From: Candidatus Solirubrobacter pratensis
GTDB lineage: Bacteria > Actinomycetota > Thermoleophilia > Solirubrobacterales > Solirubrobacteraceae
NCBI RefSeq assembly: GCF_000425945.1
Contig: NZ_AUEK01000006.1
Span: 496,001 to 560,000, forward strand
Direction: 5' to 3'
DNA: 64,000 bases
Below are positions 52,697-63,293 of this stretch, in pieces. Position numbers and translations under genes: made by a program. The notes below the pieces were generated by a model. It saw only the letters and a list, made by a program, of their open reading frames with translations. It ran no database searches and was not told where the DNA came from. The stretch's first letter is position 1. Each line of letters opens with the position of its first letter.

Positions 52697-53541
52697 TCAC
52701 CGCCATCGTGGTCGCGCTCGTCGCGATCATTGCCGTCCTGCTGGTCGCCGCCGGAGCGTCGGTGCGCGTGCTGCGCGAGTACGAGCGCGCCGTCGTGTTC
52801 CGGATGGGGCGCCTGGTCGCGACCAAGGGACCGGGCCTCGTCCTGCTCGTTCCCGCGATCGACCGGATGGTGCGCGTGTCGCTGCGCACCGTGACGCTCA
52901 ACGTGCCGCCGCAGGACGTGATCACCCGGGACAACGTGCCCGCGCGCGTCGACGCCGTCGTCTACTTCCGCGTCGTCGATCCGAACTGCGCCGTCGTGCA
53001 GGTGGAGAGCTTCCTCAAGGCGACCTCGCAGATCGCCCAGACCACGCTGCGCTCGGTGCTCGGCAAGGTCGACCTCGACTCGCTGCTGAGCGAGCGCGAG
53101 GAGCTCAACGAGGAGCTGCAGAAGATCATCGACGACCAGACCGAGCCGTGGGGCGTGAAGGTCACGACGGTCGAGATCAAGGACGTCGGCATCCCGCAGG
53201 CGATGCAGAAGGCGATGGCGCGCCAGGCGGAGGCCGAGCGCGAGCGGCGCGCGAAGGTGATCAACGCCGAGGGCGAGTTCCAGGCCGCCGCGCGCCTGTC
53301 GCAGGCCGCCGACGTGATCAGCGTCAATCCGGCCACGATGCAGCTTCGCTACCTGCAGACGCTGAGCGAGATCGGCATCAACCAGAACACCACGGTCGTG
53401 TTCCCGCTGCCGATCGATCTCGTCAAGCCGCTGCTCGAGGCGACGAAGACCGAGACCCCCCAGGCCGCGCTCGACAAGGGAGCCAACGGAACCACCCCGC
53501 TGCTCGGCGAGCCGCGCGAACGGGAGCCGCAGGGGCGCTAG
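52693..53541 (+). CDS. SPFH/band-7 protein (slipin-like)
   Basis: A 282-aa protein with one N-terminal membrane helix ([18 protein letters not shown]) and an SPFH domain: [35 protein letters not shown], and [20 protein letters not shown] coiled coil rich in Glu/Ala/Arg ([16 protein letters not shown]) follows, then the conserved [11 protein letters not shown]. It oligomerises on membranes and stabilises microdomains, probably with the coupled NfeD-like protein. sucC starts 14 bp after its stop. Confidence 0.92.
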   Translation: MITAIVVALVAIIAVLLVAAGASVRVLREYERAVVFRMGRLVATKGPGLVLLVPAIDRMVRVSLRTVTLNVPPQDVITRDNVPARVDAVVYFRVVDPNCAVVQVESFLKATSQIAQTTLRSVLGKVDLDSLLSEREELNEELQKIIDDQTEPWGVKVTTVEIKDVGIPQAMQKAMARQAEAERERRAKVINAEGEFQAAARLSQAADVISVNPATMQLRYLQTLSEIGINQNTTVVFPLPIDLVKPLLEATKTETPQAALDKGANGTTPLLGEPREREPQGR

Positions 53542-53555
53542 AGTCGCCCCCGCGC

Positions 53556-54695
53556 ATGGACCTTCTCGAATACCAGGGCAAGCAGCTGTTCGCCCGCCAC
53601 GGGGTCCCGGTGCCGACCGGGACGCCCGCCACCACCGTCGAAGAGGCCGTCGCCGCCGCGGATGAGATCGGCTACCCCTGCGTCATCAAGGCGCAGGTGC
53701 AGATCGGCGGCCGCGGCAAGGCCGGCGGCATCAAGGTTGCCCAGAACCGGCAGGAGACCGAGGAGCACGCGACCGCGATCCTCGGCATGGACATCCGCGG
53801 CCACACCGTCCACGAGGTATGGGTCGAGGCGGCCTCGGACATCGCGTCCGAGTACTACGCCTCGATCGTCTTCGACCGCGCCGCCAAGCGGCCGCTCGTG
53901 ATGCTCTCGACGCAGGGCGGCATGGACATCGAGGAGGTCGCCGACACCAACCCGGACGCGATCGCCCGCCTGCACGTGGACCCGCTGCTCGGCTTCCAGG
54001 ACTTCCACGCCCGCCGGCTCGCGTTCGACGCCGGCGTCGACGCGGACGTCGTGCGGCCGATCGGCGCGCTGCTGAGCCACCTCTACGACGCGTTCGTCGC
54101 GGAGGAGGCCATGCTCGTCGAGGTCAACCCGCTGATCGTCACGCCGGAGCGCGACGTCAAGGCGCTCGACGCCAAGGTCACGCTCGACGACAACTCGCTC
54201 TTCCGCCACCCGGACAACGCCGCGCTGCGCAACGTCGCGGCCGAGGACGACCAGGAGCGGATGGCGCGCGAGCGCGGGCTGACGTTCGTCAAGCTCGACG
54301 GCAACGTCGGCATCCTCGGCAACGGCGCCGGGCTCGTGATGTCGACGCTCGACGTCGTGGCCCAGGCCGGCGGCCGGCCCGCGAACTTCCTCGACGCCGG
54401 CGGCGGCTCGCGCGCCGAGGCGATCACGCAGGCGGTCGAGGTGATCCTCTCCAACGAGAACGTCACCGCCGTCCTGTTCAACATCTTCGGCGGCATCACG
54501 CGCTGCGACGAGGTGGCGCGCGGCCTGATCGAGGCGTTCAACCAGATCAACCCGACGGTGCCCTTCGTCGTCAGGCTGGACGGCACCAACGATGTCGAGG
54601 GCCGCAAGCTGCTCGCCGACGCGAACCTGCCCAACGTGCACACCGAGTCCACCATGCTCGGTGCCGCCAAGAAGGTCGTGGAGCTAGCCGGCTGA
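53556..54695 (+). CDS. sucC: Succinyl-CoA ligase beta subunit
   Basis: A 379-aa ATP-grasp protein. [20 protein letters not shown] is the universal SucC start, [15 protein letters not shown] the nucleotide loop, [12 protein letters not shown] the metal site, and [15 protein letters not shown] the CoA-linked domain. With SucD it interconverts succinyl-CoA and succinate with NTP formation in the TCA cycle. TAGAGT lies 11 nt before the ATG, overlapping the SPFH stop, so a separate promoter is possible. Confidence 0.96.
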   Translation: MDLLEYQGKQLFARHGVPVPTGTPATTVEEAVAAADEIGYPCVIKAQVQIGGRGKAGGIKVAQNRQETEEHATAILGMDIRGHTVHEVWVEAASDIASEYYASIVFDRAAKRPLVMLSTQGGMDIEEVADTNPDAIARLHVDPLLGFQDFHARRLAFDAGVDADVVRPIGALLSHLYDAFVAEEAMLVEVNPLIVTPERDVKALDAKVTLDDNSLFRHPDNAALRNVAAEDDQERMARERGLTFVKLDGNVGILGNGAGLVMSTLDVVAQAGGRPANFLDAGGGSRAEAITQAVEVILSNENVTAVLFNIFGGITRCDEVARGLIEAFNQINPTVPFVVRLDGTNDVEGRKLLADANLPNVHTESTMLGAAKKVVELAG

Positions 54696-54696
54696 C

Positions 54697-55584
54697 ATGA
54701 GCATTCTCGTCGACAACGACACCAAGCTGGTCGTCTCCGGCATCACCGGCCGCGAAGGCACGTTCCACGCGATGAACAACCGCCGCTACGGCACCGACGT
54801 CGTCGCCGGCGTCACGCCGGGCAAGGGCGGCCAGGACGTCGAGGGCGTCCCGGTCTTCAACACGTTCCACGACGCGGTCGCGCGCACCGGCGCCAACACG
54901 GCGATGATCTTCGTCCCGCCGCGCTTCGCCGCCGACTCGATCCTCGAGGCCGAGGACGCCGGCATCTCGCTGATCGTCGCGATCACCGAGGGCATCCCGG
55001 CGCACGACGAGCTGCGCGTCTACAACCACCTGGCGGGCAACCCGAACGTGCGCCTGGTGGGGCCGAACTGCCCCGGCATCCTCTCGCCGGGCAAGGCCAA
55101 CGTCGGCATCATCCCGGCCGCGTTCTTCAGCGAGGGCAACGTCGGCGTCGTCTCGCGCTCGGGCACGCTGACCTACCAGATCGGCAACGAGCTGGCTCAG
55201 CGCGGGTTCGGCAACTCGAGCATCGTCGGCATCGGCGGCGATCCGGTCCCGGGCTCGAGCTTCATCGACATCATCGCGCTCTTCGAGGCCGACCCCGAGA
55301 CCGAGCTGATCGTGATGGCCGGCGAGATCGGCGGCTCGGCCGAGGAGGAGGCCGCGGACTACATCGGCTCGCACGTCTCCAAGCCGGTCGTCGCCTACAT
55401 CGCGGGCTTCACCGCCCCGCCCGGCAAGACGATGGGTCACGCGGGCGCGATCGTCTCCGGCACCGCCGGGACGGCGAAGGCCAAGGCCGAGGCGCTCGAG
55501 GCCAAGGGCGTCCGCGTCGGCCGCACGCCGACCGAGGTGGCGGAGATCGCCGCCGAGATCGCCGGCTCGCTCAAGCCCGCCTGA
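54697..55584 (+). CDS. sucD: Succinyl-CoA ligase alpha subunit
   Basis: A 295-aa subunit with a CoA-binding Rossmann domain ([15 protein letters not shown]), [18 protein letters not shown] and the phosphorylated catalytic histidine H248 in [11 protein letters not shown]. It starts 1 bp after the sucC stop and must be co-translated with it. Together with the methylmalonyl-CoA mutase and acyl-CoA carboxylase genes it would complete entry of propionyl-CoA into the TCA cycle. A bidirectional terminator follows. Confidence 0.96.
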   Translation: MSILVDNDTKLVVSGITGREGTFHAMNNRRYGTDVVAGVTPGKGGQDVEGVPVFNTFHDAVARTGANTAMIFVPPRFAADSILEAEDAGISLIVAITEGIPAHDELRVYNHLAGNPNVRLVGPNCPGILSPGKANVGIIPAAFFSEGNVGVVSRSGTLTYQIGNELAQRGFGNSSIVGIGGDPVPGSSFIDIIALFEADPETELIVMAGEIGGSAEEEAADYIGSHVSKPVVAYIAGFTAPPGKTMGHAGAIVSGTAGTAKAKAEALEAKGVRVGRTPTEVAEIAAEIAGSLKPA

Positions 55585-55595
55585 GCAACTCCGGC

Positions 55596-55626
55596 GGAGC
55601 GTGCCCGTTCTGAACGGGCATGCTCC
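55596..55626. terminator. Bidirectional terminator between sucD and the glycoside hydrolase
   Basis: GGAGCGTGCCCGTT and AACGGGCATGCTCC form a 14-bp stem (one G-T pair) with a CTG loop, 12 nt after sucD and about 30 nt beyond the convergent gene's stop. Confidence 0.7.
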
Positions 55627-55655
55627 ACCCCCGGTTCTGCTGCCCGCCCGGCCCG

Positions 55656-57317
55656 CTAGTGGACCTTGAGGATCGCCGGCTTCAGCGAGCTCGCCTTGTA
55701 GGACGAGCCCGTCTTCGGGACGAACCTCGCCTTCACGCGCCACGTTCCGGGCTTCTCGAAGCGGTACGTGAACCTGAACGGCGACTTGGCGCCCTTGCTG
55801 AAGCGCGACGTGCCGATCCACTTGGAGCCATGCTTGCGCTCGAACGTGATCTGCGTCTTCCCGGAGACTGAGGCAAGCTTCTGCGCCGGGATGACCCTGC
55901 CGCGGACCGTCAGCTTGCGATGAGCGACCTTGCCGAGCGCGAGGTCGATCTTCGTGGCGATCGCGATCTTGTACTTGCCGCCGCCCGCCTTCGTGAACCT
56001 GACGGTCGCGGTGCCGGTGTTCTTGGCCTCGTCGCGGGCCTTGGCGACGAGCGTGTGCGGGCCGTAGGCGAGCTTCTTCGCGCCCTGCCACTCGAGCGAC
56101 ACCTTCGCGGCGGTCGCGCTCTGCGACTTCGTGACGACCGGGATCTCCTTGCCGTCGACGAACACGTCGACGTTGCGGACGCCGTGGTCGTCGTCGGCGC
56201 TGACGGCGATCTTCAGCGCCGCGAGGTAGATCGAGCCGGCGGCCGGCGCGGTGATCCGCACCGTCGGCGCGGTGGTGTCGACCACGCCTCCACACGCGAT
56301 CGGCGCCGCCGCGCCCGCGCCCTGGAAGGTGGCAAAGGCCGGCTTCGGGTTCAGCGCGCTGTCCATCAGCCCGAGCTGGTGGTCGTAGGTCGGGTTGCTG
56401 GAGTCGGCGTCCCAGAGCGAGAACCACATTCCCTGCCCCACGTACGGGTCGTCCGCGAGGCAGCCGTACGCCTTCGCGAGGAAGTCGGCCTGCTGGGCCG
56501 GGGAGACGCCACCGGGCTTGGTGCCCGCACGGTCGCCGACGTTGCAGGTCGCGCCCGTCGTCGACCAGCCGAGCTCGGTCATCCAGATCGGCTTCGCATC
56601 GCCGTTGGCCGCCATCGTCTGGCGCACCTCGCGGTAGCCGGTGAACGAGTAGCGCCCGATGCGGCCGCTCGGCTCGCGGTAGTACTCGCGCGGATCGGCC
56701 GTCAGGCACGCCGTGTCGGTGTGGATGCCGACGGCGTCGAAGGAGCCCTTGGCGCCGTTGGCGTACAGCGACTGGAGGAAGTCGTAGTCGTTCCCGACCA
56801 GGCCGCCGGTGACGACGGCCGCCCCGGGGTCGCCGCCCTTCAGCGCCGGGTAGGCGGCCCTGAGCAGCGCCGCGTAGGCCGCGGGATCGGGCCCGCCGCC
56901 CCAGTACGGCGAGTCGTCGGGCTCGTTCCAGACCTCGTAGCCGATCACGCCGGTCCCCTTCAGCGCCTGCGCCAGCTCGCCGGCGACGCGGGCGTAGGCG
57001 GCCGGGTCCGGCGGCGTGTTGGAGCCGGGCGCGCCCAGGAGCGTGATCAGCGTGCCGATGCCCATCGAGCTCGCGCGCTGAGCGAACGCCTTGTACTGGT
57101 CGATGCGCCAGCCGGTCAGGACGCCCGGGCTGTCCTCCACCCAGGACGTGAACGCCCATACGCGCACGGACTTGGCCCCGGACGCCTGGAGCTTTGCCCA
57201 CTGGGCATCGGAGAGAGGCACCGACGTGACGGTCACGCCGGGCGTGGCGGCAGAGGCCGCCGTGACATGCACGAGGCCGGCGGTGATCGCCATGACAAGG
57301 AGGAGGAGGCGTCGCAT
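55656..57317 (-). CDS. Secreted glycoside hydrolase-like protein with Ig-type tail
   Basis: 553 aa from the ATG at 57317, leading into the signal peptide RRLLLLVMAITAGLVHVTAASA. A TIM-barrel (about 30-335) of the GH5/GH39 clan follows: VIGYEVWNEPDDSPYWGGG places the acid/base Glu in the NEP motif, and PIWMTELGWST supplies the nucleophile Glu. The barrel ends in MWFSLWDADSSNPTYDHQLGL. A second region (VRITAPAAGSIYLAALKIAVSADDD...) is Ig-like, and the last about 100 residues are Lys-rich and beta-rich. It probably cleaves extracellular glycans. It is unrelated in family to the window's biosynthetic enzymes. Confidence 0.88.
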   Translation of the reverse strand: MRRLLLLVMAITAGLVHVTAASAATPGVTVTSVPLSDAQWAKLQASGAKSVRVWAFTSWVEDSPGVLTGWRIDQYKAFAQRASSMGIGTLITLLGAPGSNTPPDPAAYARVAGELAQALKGTGVIGYEVWNEPDDSPYWGGGPDPAAYAALLRAAYPALKGGDPGAAVVTGGLVGNDYDFLQSLYANGAKGSFDAVGIHTDTACLTADPREYYREPSGRIGRYSFTGYREVRQTMAANGDAKPIWMTELGWSTTGATCNVGDRAGTKPGGVSPAQQADFLAKAYGCLADDPYVGQGMWFSLWDADSSNPTYDHQLGLMDSALNPKPAFATFQGAGAAAPIACGGVVDTTAPTVRITAPAAGSIYLAALKIAVSADDDHGVRNVDVFVDGKEIPVVTKSQSATAAKVSLEWQGAKKLAYGPHTLVAKARDEAKNTGTATVRFTKAGGGKYKIAIATKIDLALGKVAHRKLTVRGRVIPAQKLASVSGKTQITFERKHGSKWIGTSRFSKGAKSPFRFTYRFEKPGTWRVKARFVPKTGSSYKASSLKPAILKVH

Positions 57318-57403
57318 GGTTCGCTTGATGCAACGGCATGGGAGCGCAGAACTTGAGGGTTGACGCCGCACCGAACCCCCTTCAGGCGGGTTGGAGCAGT
57401 CCC

Positions 57404-58720
57404 ATGCTCCGCACCATGAGCGCGGCCGCCGCGCTGCTCCTGCTCGCCCCCGCCGCCGCGCATGCCCGTCCGGGGGATCCCGACCATGCGTTCGGGCACC
57501 GCGGCTCGGTCACGCTGAAGGCGACCGGCGCGGACGCCGTCGGCGGCGCGGTGAAGGTGATCGCCGGCCACAAGGTGCTCGCGGGCGGCAGCGCCGCCGG
57601 CAAGCTGGTCGTGCTGCGGCTGCGCAGGACGGGCTCGCTGGACTCCGGCTTCGGGACCCGCGGCCAGGTCGCGCCGTCGCTGCCGGGCACGACCCTGGAC
57701 GGCGTGCGCTCGCTCGCGACGTTCCGCGACGGCCGGATCGTCGCCGCCGCCACGCTGCAGACCGCCGCGGGCTCGCAGATCGCGCTGGTCCGCTTCCTGC
57801 CCGACGGCGAGATCGACCCCAGCTTCGGCGGCGGCCTCGGCTACGTGATCACGGGGCCGCCGGGCTCGACGCTGGGGGCGATGACCATGGACCGGACCGG
57901 CGACATCATCGTCGCCGCCGGCCGCACGTCGGCCGGCGGGGAGATCCCCTACGTGCTGCGGCTCGCGCCCGACGGCTCGCCCGATACGACGTTCGGCGCC
58001 GGCGGGACGGTCGACGGCGCGAGCCTGCAGCTCGCCGGCCGCGCGACCGGCGTGCTGGCCAAGCCCGACGGCACGATCGTCTTCTGCGTCGGCGCCGGCG
58101 GCGACCGGTCCGGCCCCGCGACGTTCGTCGTCGGCCGCCTGCTCGTCAACGGCGCGCCCGACCCGAGCTTCGGCGGCACCGGCGTCGTCTCGCTGCCGCT
58201 GACGCCGTTCAGCGGGCTCGGGGCGGGCGCGGCGGCGGTCCGCGGCGGCCCGTCGAACACGCTGCTCGTGGCCGGCACCGACGTGACGCCGAAGGGCACG
58301 CTGCGAGGCGTCGTGCTGCGCCTGAAGCCCGACGGGACGCTCGACCCCCGCTTCGGCCGCGACGGCATCGCGCGCATCTCGCGCGCCGGCCGCGACCTGC
58401 GCGTGACGGCGTTCACGCGCGACGGCAACGGGCGCATCGTCGTGACCGGCACCGGCGATCCGCCCGACTCGCTGCTCGTGCGCCTGCGGGCGAGCGGCCG
58501 CCGCGACACGACCTTCGGCAACCGCGGCCTGACCTACCCGAAGCTGGGGCGGCCGCCGGGCGGCGACCCGATCTACACGACGCTCGACGCGATCGACAAC
58601 GACGGGTCGAAGCTGCTGGTCGCCGGCTCGGCCGCCGGCCCCGGCGCGCTCACGCGCTCGCCCGCCGGCCCGGCGGCGTACGGCGGCCGCTTCGCGCTCA
58701 CCGTGTCGCGGCTGCGGTGA
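57404..58720 (+). CDS. Secreted repeat (delta-60/beta-propeller-like) protein
   Basis: 438 aa from the ATG at 57404 (an ATG at 57416 is a close alternative); the signal peptide is [11 protein letters not shown]. Repeats of about 50-60 residues carry the delta-60 pattern LDxxFGxx[47 protein letters not shown] and RDTTFGNRG, each preceded by a strand like RLxPDGxx. Such repeats fold as beta-propeller blades. Function unknown; extracellular. Its end overlaps the convergent decarboxylase gene by 23 bp. Confidence 0.85.
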   Translation: MLRTMSAAAALLLLAPAAAHARPGDPDHAFGHRGSVTLKATGADAVGGAVKVIAGHKVLAGGSAAGKLVVLRLRRTGSLDSGFGTRGQVAPSLPGTTLDGVRSLATFRDGRIVAAATLQTAAGSQIALVRFLPDGEIDPSFGGGLGYVITGPPGSTLGAMTMDRTGDIIVAAGRTSAGGEIPYVLRLAPDGSPDTTFGAGGTVDGASLQLAGRATGVLAKPDGTIVFCVGAGGDRSGPATFVVGRLLVNGAPDPSFGGTGVVSLPLTPFSGLGAGAAAVRGGPSNTLLVAGTDVTPKGTLRGVVLRLKPDGTLDPRFGRDGIARISRAGRDLRVTAFTRDGNGRIVVTGTGDPPDSLLVRLRASGRRDTTFGNRGLTYPKLGRPPGGDPIYTTLDAIDNDGSKLLVAGSAAGPGALTRSPAGPAAYGGRFALTVSRLR

Positions 58721-60005
58721 GCGCTTCGACCCGCTCGTGCAGCCACGGCACGTGCGGCTCGTGCTCGGGCTTCATCAGCACGCTGCGCAGCACGCGGTGC
58801 TCGCCGGTGTGCAGCGTGCTGAGGTAGACCGGGTCCTCCGTCGCCATGCCGTCCTCGAGGATGCGCTGGACGGCCGCGTCGATCGCCTCCGGCGAGCCGG
58901 CGCACGGGTGGAAGCAGAGGATGTCGAGCTCCGGCCGCGTGTAGAGGTCGAGCAGCTCCGAGGCCTCGATCAGGTCCGCCCACGCGTTCGCCGCACGCAC
59001 GCCGGCGGCGAGGATCGGCGCGAGGTCGAGCGCCCGCAGCGTCAACCACAGCGCCGCGGCGGCCGCGCCGGCGCGTGAGCACTCGAGGCTGATCTCGCCC
59101 AGGTGCAGCTCGGCGGACGTGAAGTACGTGTACGGCGAGTCGTGCTTGTAGAGGGAGCCGACCGACGGGTCGCGGAACAGCACCGCGCCGCAGCCGTACG
59201 GCTGCAGGCCGTGCTTATGCGGATCGACCACGACGCTGTCGCAGCCGGCGATCGCGCGAAACGGCGCGACGTCGATCAGCGTGTCGTCCAGCAGCGCGAA
59301 GAACCCGCCGTAGGCGGCGTCGACGTGCAGGCGCACGCCGTGGCGCTCGCGCAGGGCCAGCGCCTCGTCGACCCGGTCGACGGCGCCGATGCCGGTGGCG
59401 CCCGCGGTCAGGACGACGGTCCCGACGTCGTGCGCGCGGCACAGCGCGTCGACCGCGTCCAGGTCGAGCCGGCCGTCCGCGCCCGCCGGAGCCGCGAGCC
59501 CGGTGATGCCCAATACGCCGCACATCCGCTGATGGGTGTAATGCGCGTTGGCGCCGTACACGACCGCCTTGCCGGGATGCAGCTCGCGCGCGATCCACAG
59601 CGCCTCCAGGTTGGCGATCGTGCCCGAGGCGGTCAGGTGGCCCAGCGCGTCGCCCGGCAGCCCGAACATCGCGGCGAGGTCGCGCACGACCTCCTTCTCC
59701 ATCTCGCTCGTCGCGGGGCCGCCGTCGAGCGCGTGGTTGTTGGTGTTGATGAGCATCGCGGCGGCGTAGGCGGCGGCCGCCACGGGGTGCGGCGGCTTGA
59801 GCATCTGCCCCGCGTAGCGCGGGTGGGCGAACGGGTAGTTGGTCTGCATCCGCGCGGCGAACTCGCCCCACGCGGCGTCCAGCCGCAGCGGGTCGGGCTC
59901 GAGCGCCGGGTGGCCGGGAGCCTCCCCCGCCTGCGCCTCCCAGGCGGCCGCGAGGTCGAGCGCGCGCGGGAGCAGCGCGCGGAGCTGTGACTGTCGCTGC
60001 GACAC
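58698..60005 (-). CDS. PLP-dependent group II decarboxylase-like enzyme
   Basis: A 435-aa fold-type I enzyme starting with a GTG at 60005. [19 protein letters not shown] (phosphate-binding region), [23 protein letters not shown] (PLP-binding Asp) and K264 in [17 protein letters not shown] identify the aromatic-amino-acid/glutamate decarboxylase group. The substrate is unclear; its divergence from a kynurenine cluster (20-bp gap) suggests an aromatic amino acid, but this is inference from position. The N-terminal 45 residues are helical as in the family. Confidence 0.87.
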   Translation of the reverse strand: MSQRQSQLRALLPRALDLAAAWEAQAGEAPGHPALEPDPLRLDAAWGEFAARMQTNYPFAHPRYAGQMLKPPHPVAAAAYAAAMLINTNNHALDGGPATSEMEKEVVRDLAAMFGLPGDALGHLTASGTIANLEALWIARELHPGKAVVYGANAHYTHQRMCGVLGITGLAAPAGADGRLDLDAVDALCRAHDVGTVVLTAGATGIGAVDRVDEALALRERHGVRLHVDAAYGGFFALLDDTLIDVAPFRAIAGCDSVVVDPHKHGLQPYGCGAVLFRDPSVGSLYKHDSPYTYFTSAELHLGEISLECSRAGAAAAALWLTLRALDLAPILAAGVRAANAWADLIEASELLDLYTRPELDILCFHPCAGSPEAIDAAVQRILEDGMATEDPVYLSTLHTGEHRVLRSVLMKPEHEPHVPWLHERVEALTAAATR

Positions 60006-60012
60006 GGTCTCC

Positions 60013-60018
60013 TATCCT
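60013..60018 (+). promoter_or_regulatory. -10-like box TATCCT between divergent PLP enzymes
   Basis: TATCCT ends 7 nt before the aminotransferase ATG at 60026. The whole divergent gap is 20 bp, so both promoters must overlap here. Confidence 0.42.
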
Positions 60019-60025
60019 GCCAGCC

Positions 60026-61117
60026 ATGGCCACGATCTCCTTCGCCCGTGGGGCGCCGTCGCTGGACATCGTCGACGTGGAGGGCCTGCGCGAGTCCGCG
60101 CGGCTGGCCTTCGACAACGATCCGGCCGGGACGACGGCCTACGGAACGTCGGTCGGCTATGTGCCGCTGCGCGAGTGGATCGCCGAGCAGCACGGCGTGG
60201 CCGCCGAGCAGGTGCTCGTGACCAACGGGTCGATGCAGGCCGACGCGTTCCTGTTCGAGCTGATGGTGGGCGCCGGCGACGGCGTCGTGGTGGAGTCGCC
60301 GACCTACGACCGCACGCTGCTGAACCTGCGCGGGCGCGGGGCGGACATCCACATGTTCGACCTCGAGCGCGACGGGATCGACGTCGAGCAGCTCGCCGGC
60401 GCGCTGGGCCAGGGCTTCCGCCCCAAGCTCGCGCACATCATCCCGAACTTCCAGAACCCGGCCGGCTACACGCTGTCCGCGGCCAAGCGAGGCCGGCTGC
60501 TGGAGCTCGCGACCGAGCACGACTTCACGATCTTCGAGGACGACCCGTACGTCTCGATCCGCTTCGAGGGCGAGCCGCTGCCGACGATGCTCTCGCAGGA
60601 CGACGCCGGCAAGGTCGTCTACGCGTCGTCGTTCTCGAAGACCGTCTGCCCGGGCATCCGCGTGGGCTACCTCGTCGGGCCGCAGGCGGTCATCAAGCAG
60701 ATCCAGACGCTCGCCACCAACACCTACATCTCGCCGAACATGGTCGCGCAGTCGATCGTGAACCAGTTCGCCCGCTCCGGGCGCATGGACGGCGCGATCG
60801 AGACCGTCAAGACGGCGCTGCGCGCCCGCCGCGACGCGCTCGTCGCCGCGCTCGAGCGCGAGCTCCCCGAGGCGCGCTTCCAGGCGCCGCAGGGCGGCTA
60901 CTTCATGTGGGTGGAGCTGCCGGAGGCGGTCGACGTGGCGGAGCTCGAGCGGGCCGCCGCCGCGCGCGAGGTGATCTTCGTCAAGGGCACCGACTTCCTG
61001 CTCGAGGGCGGCGCGAACACGCTCCGGCTCGCCTACTCGGGCGTCAACCCGGAACAGATCGACGAGGGCATCACGCGGCTGGCCGAGGCTGTGCGCTCCC
61101 TTGGCGTCGCGGCATAG
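60026..61117 (+). CDS. Class I aminotransferase (2-aminoadipate/kynurenine AT-like)
   Basis: A 363-aa fold-type I transaminase. TTAYGTSVGYVPLREWIAEQHGV, VLVTNGSMQADAFLFEL, HIIPNFQNPAGYTLS (Asn-Pro PLP site) and K205 in ASSFSKTVCPGIRVGYL place it near LysN / aromatic 2-aminoadipate aminotransferases. No GntR domain is attached, so it is not MocR-like. Because kynB-like and kynU genes overlap its 3' end, kynurenine or an aromatic amino acid is a plausible substrate (kynurenine to kynurenate), though this is inference. It is the first gene of the kynurenine unit. Confidence 0.88.
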   Translation: MATISFARGAPSLDIVDVEGLRESARLAFDNDPAGTTAYGTSVGYVPLREWIAEQHGVAAEQVLVTNGSMQADAFLFELMVGAGDGVVVESPTYDRTLLNLRGRGADIHMFDLERDGIDVEQLAGALGQGFRPKLAHIIPNFQNPAGYTLSAAKRGRLLELATEHDFTIFEDDPYVSIRFEGEPLPTMLSQDDAGKVVYASSFSKTVCPGIRVGYLVGPQAVIKQIQTLATNTYISPNMVAQSIVNQFARSGRMDGAIETVKTALRARRDALVAALERELPEARFQAPQGGYFMWVELPEAVDVAELERAAAAREVIFVKGTDFLLEGGANTLRLAYSGVNPEQIDEGITRLAEAVRSLGVAA

Positions 61118-61772
61118 ATACGGCGAGGACGCCTCGCAGTTCGGGGACCTCCACGAGGGCGGCGACCGCGGGGTCGCCGTCCTGATCCACGGCGGCTTCT
61201 GGCGCGACCGCTACGACCTGACGTTGATGGACCCGCTCGCCGCCGACCTCGCCGCGCGCGGCTGGACCGCGTGGAACGTCGAGTACCGGCGGCTCGGCGG
61301 AGGCGGGGGCGTTCCGGCCACGCTCGACGACGCGGCCGCGGCGATCGATCACCTGGCGGAGCTCGACCTCGACCTGTCACGCGTCGTCGCGATCGGGCAC
61401 TCGGCCGGCGGCCACCTGGCGGCCTGGGCCGCGACGCGCGAGGATCCGCGCGTGCCCGTCACCGGCGTCGTCTCGCAGGCCGGCGTGCTCGACCTCCGCC
61501 GCGCGTGGGAGCTCGGGCTCTCGAACGACGTGACGCGAGAGTTCCTGGGCGGCGACCTGGAGCGCTGCGCGGAGGCCTCGCCGATCGAGCGGCTGCCGCT
61601 CAGCGCGCCCGCCCTGCTCGTGCACGGCTCGCGCGACGACACGGTGCCGCTGGAGATCAGCGAGCGCTTCGCCGAGCTGTCGGGCTCGCGGCTCGTGGTC
61701 GCAGACGAGGACCACTTCGGGCACCTCGATCCGTCCAACCGCATGTGGAAGGCGGTGATCGAATGGCTCTGA
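61101..61772 (+). CDS. Alpha/beta hydrolase, kynurenine formamidase-like
   Basis: 223 aa from a TTG at 61101, overlapping the aminotransferase by 17 bp. VAVLIHGGFWRDRYD carries the HGG(F/Y)W oxyanion motif of kynurenine formamidases; the nucleophile is in VVAIGHSAGGHLAAW, the Asp in VHGSRDDTVP and the His in ADEDHFGHLDP. It hydrolyses N-formylkynurenine to kynurenine in the cytoplasm. Its end overlaps kynU by 10 bp, strong evidence for that role; general esterase activity remains possible. Confidence 0.8.
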   Translation: MASRHRYGEDASQFGDLHEGGDRGVAVLIHGGFWRDRYDLTLMDPLAADLAARGWTAWNVEYRRLGGGGGVPATLDDAAAAIDHLAELDLDLSRVVAIGHSAGGHLAAWAATREDPRVPVTGVVSQAGVLDLRRAWELGLSNDVTREFLGGDLERCAEASPIERLPLSAPALLVHGSRDDTVPLEISERFAELSGSRLVVADEDHFGHLDPSNRMWKAVIEWL

Positions 61773-63028
61773 CGCGCGACGAGGCCGCCGCGCTCGACGC
61801 GAAGGACCCGCTGGCGCACTTCCGCGAGCGCTTCACGGTGGCCGACCCAGAGCTGATCTACCTCGACGGCAACTCGCTCGGGCGGCTCTCGGTCGACACC
61901 CGCGAGCGGCTGCACGAGGTCGTCGAGCAGTGGGGCGATCGGCTCGTCTCCGGCTGGCACGACTGGATCGACGCTCCCACGCGCGCCGGCGACCTGCTGG
62001 CGGAGGCGGCGCTCGGCGCGCGGCCCGGCGAGGTGATCGTCTGCGACTCGACGACGGTCAACCTCTACAAGCTCGCCTGCGCCACGCTCGACGCGTACTC
62101 GCTCTCGGCCCAGCGCGCGCTCGTGACCGATCGCGACAACTTCCCCACCGACCGCTACGTGCTCGAGGGGATCGCGGAGCAGCGCGGGCTCGAGCTGCGG
62201 CTGCTCGAGGCCGAGGACCCGCTGCACGGGCCGCAGCCGGCGGACCTCGAGCCGCTGCTCGCGGACGGCGCGGTCGCGCTGATCGTCCTCAGCCACGTCG
62301 CCTACCGCTCCGGCGCGCTGGCCGACATGGAGGCGCTGACGCGCCTCGCCCGCGACTACGACGCGCATATCGTCTGGGACCTCTCGCACTCGGCCGGCGC
62401 CGTGCCGGTCCGCCTGCGCGATGCCGGCGTCGAGCTCGCCGTCGGCTGCACGTACAAGTACCTCAACTCGGGCCCGGGCGGGACCGCGTACCTGTACGTG
62501 GCGGAGGAGCTGCAGGCGGGTCTGCGGTCGCCGATCTGGGGCTGGTTCGGGCAGGCCGAGCAGTTCGCGATGGAGCGGCCGTACGAGCCCGCCGAGGGCA
62601 TCGGCCGCTTCCTCGCCGGCACGCCGCCGATCCTCAACGTCGCGGCGGTCGAGGCCGGCGCCGGGCTGACCGCCGAGGCCGGCATCGAGGCGATCCGCGA
62701 GAAGTCGGTCGCGCAGACCGAGCTCGTGATCGCGCTGCATGACGAATGGCTGGCGCCGCTCGGCTTCGAGCTCGGCACGCCGCGCGACCCCGCCCGGCGC
62801 GGCTCGCACGTCTCGCTGCGCCACCCCGAGGCGTGGCCGATCTGCCGCGCGCTGATCGAGCGCGCGGCGGTCGTCCCGGACTTCCGCGGGCCGGACTCGA
62901 TCCGGCTCGGGGTGGCGCCGCTCTACACGTCCTACGTCGACGTGTGGGACGCGCTGGACCGCCTGCGCGGGCTCGTCGAGCGCGGCGAGCAGCGCGCGGT
63001 CGACGCCGCGCGCGCTCGCGTCACGTAG
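61763..63028 (+). CDS. kynU: Kynureninase
   Basis: 421 aa from the ATG at 61763 inside the previous gene. LIYLDGNSLGRLS, RDNFPTDRYVLEGI, LIVLSHVAYRSGALADM, WDLSHSAGAVPV and K232 in GCTYKYLNSGPGG are classical KynU segments, as is SPIWGWFGQAEQF. It cleaves kynurenine to anthranilate and L-alanine using PLP. No tryptophan dioxygenase gene is in the window. Its 3' end runs 8 bp into a decayed VOC-family gene on the other strand. Confidence 0.94.
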   Translation: MALTRDEAAALDAKDPLAHFRERFTVADPELIYLDGNSLGRLSVDTRERLHEVVEQWGDRLVSGWHDWIDAPTRAGDLLAEAALGARPGEVIVCDSTTVNLYKLACATLDAYSLSAQRALVTDRDNFPTDRYVLEGIAEQRGLELRLLEAEDPLHGPQPADLEPLLADGAVALIVLSHVAYRSGALADMEALTRLARDYDAHIVWDLSHSAGAVPVRLRDAGVELAVGCTYKYLNSGPGGTAYLYVAEELQAGLRSPIWGWFGQAEQFAMERPYEPAEGIGRFLAGTPPILNVAAVEAGAGLTAEAGIEAIREKSVAQTELVIALHDEWLAPLGFELGTPRDPARRGSHVSLRHPEAWPICRALIERAAVVPDFRGPDSIRLGVAPLYTSYVDVWDALDRLRGLVERGEQRAVDAARARVT

Positions 63029-63240
63029 CCGTGACCTCCTCCATGCGGCGCTGCATCTCCTCGTCGCTCATGTCCTCGGTGTGATGTGCGTCGCGAGCAT
63101 CCAGCGGTGGCCGAACGGGTCGCGCAGCGAGCCGGCGCGGTCGCCGTGGAACTGGTCGGCGACGCGCGCGCCGCGGGCCCGTCGCCGACCACGAGCGACG
63201 GGGTGAGCGTGTGGAATCCCTCGGGAATCGGCTTGGTCAT
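63021..63240 (-). pseudogene. VOC/PhnB-like gene remnant with deletion and two frame changes
   Basis: Read on the minus strand, the N-terminus TKPIPEGFHTLTPSLVVGD is that of PhnB-like VOC proteins. The next recognisable piece, ADQFHGDRAGSLRDPFGHRWMLATH, is the family's C-terminal part but lies in another frame. The final piece EDMSDEEMQRRMEE is in the third frame. The roughly 80 residues that normally lie between the first two pieces are missing. A TAGGTT box still precedes the start by 6 nt. The gene is therefore non-functional. It overlaps kynU by 8 bp. Confidence 0.8.
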
Positions 63241-63293
63241 GCGGCCAACCTACGAGGGCTCCGGGCGGCCGTATCGTAAGAACGCGACAGCCG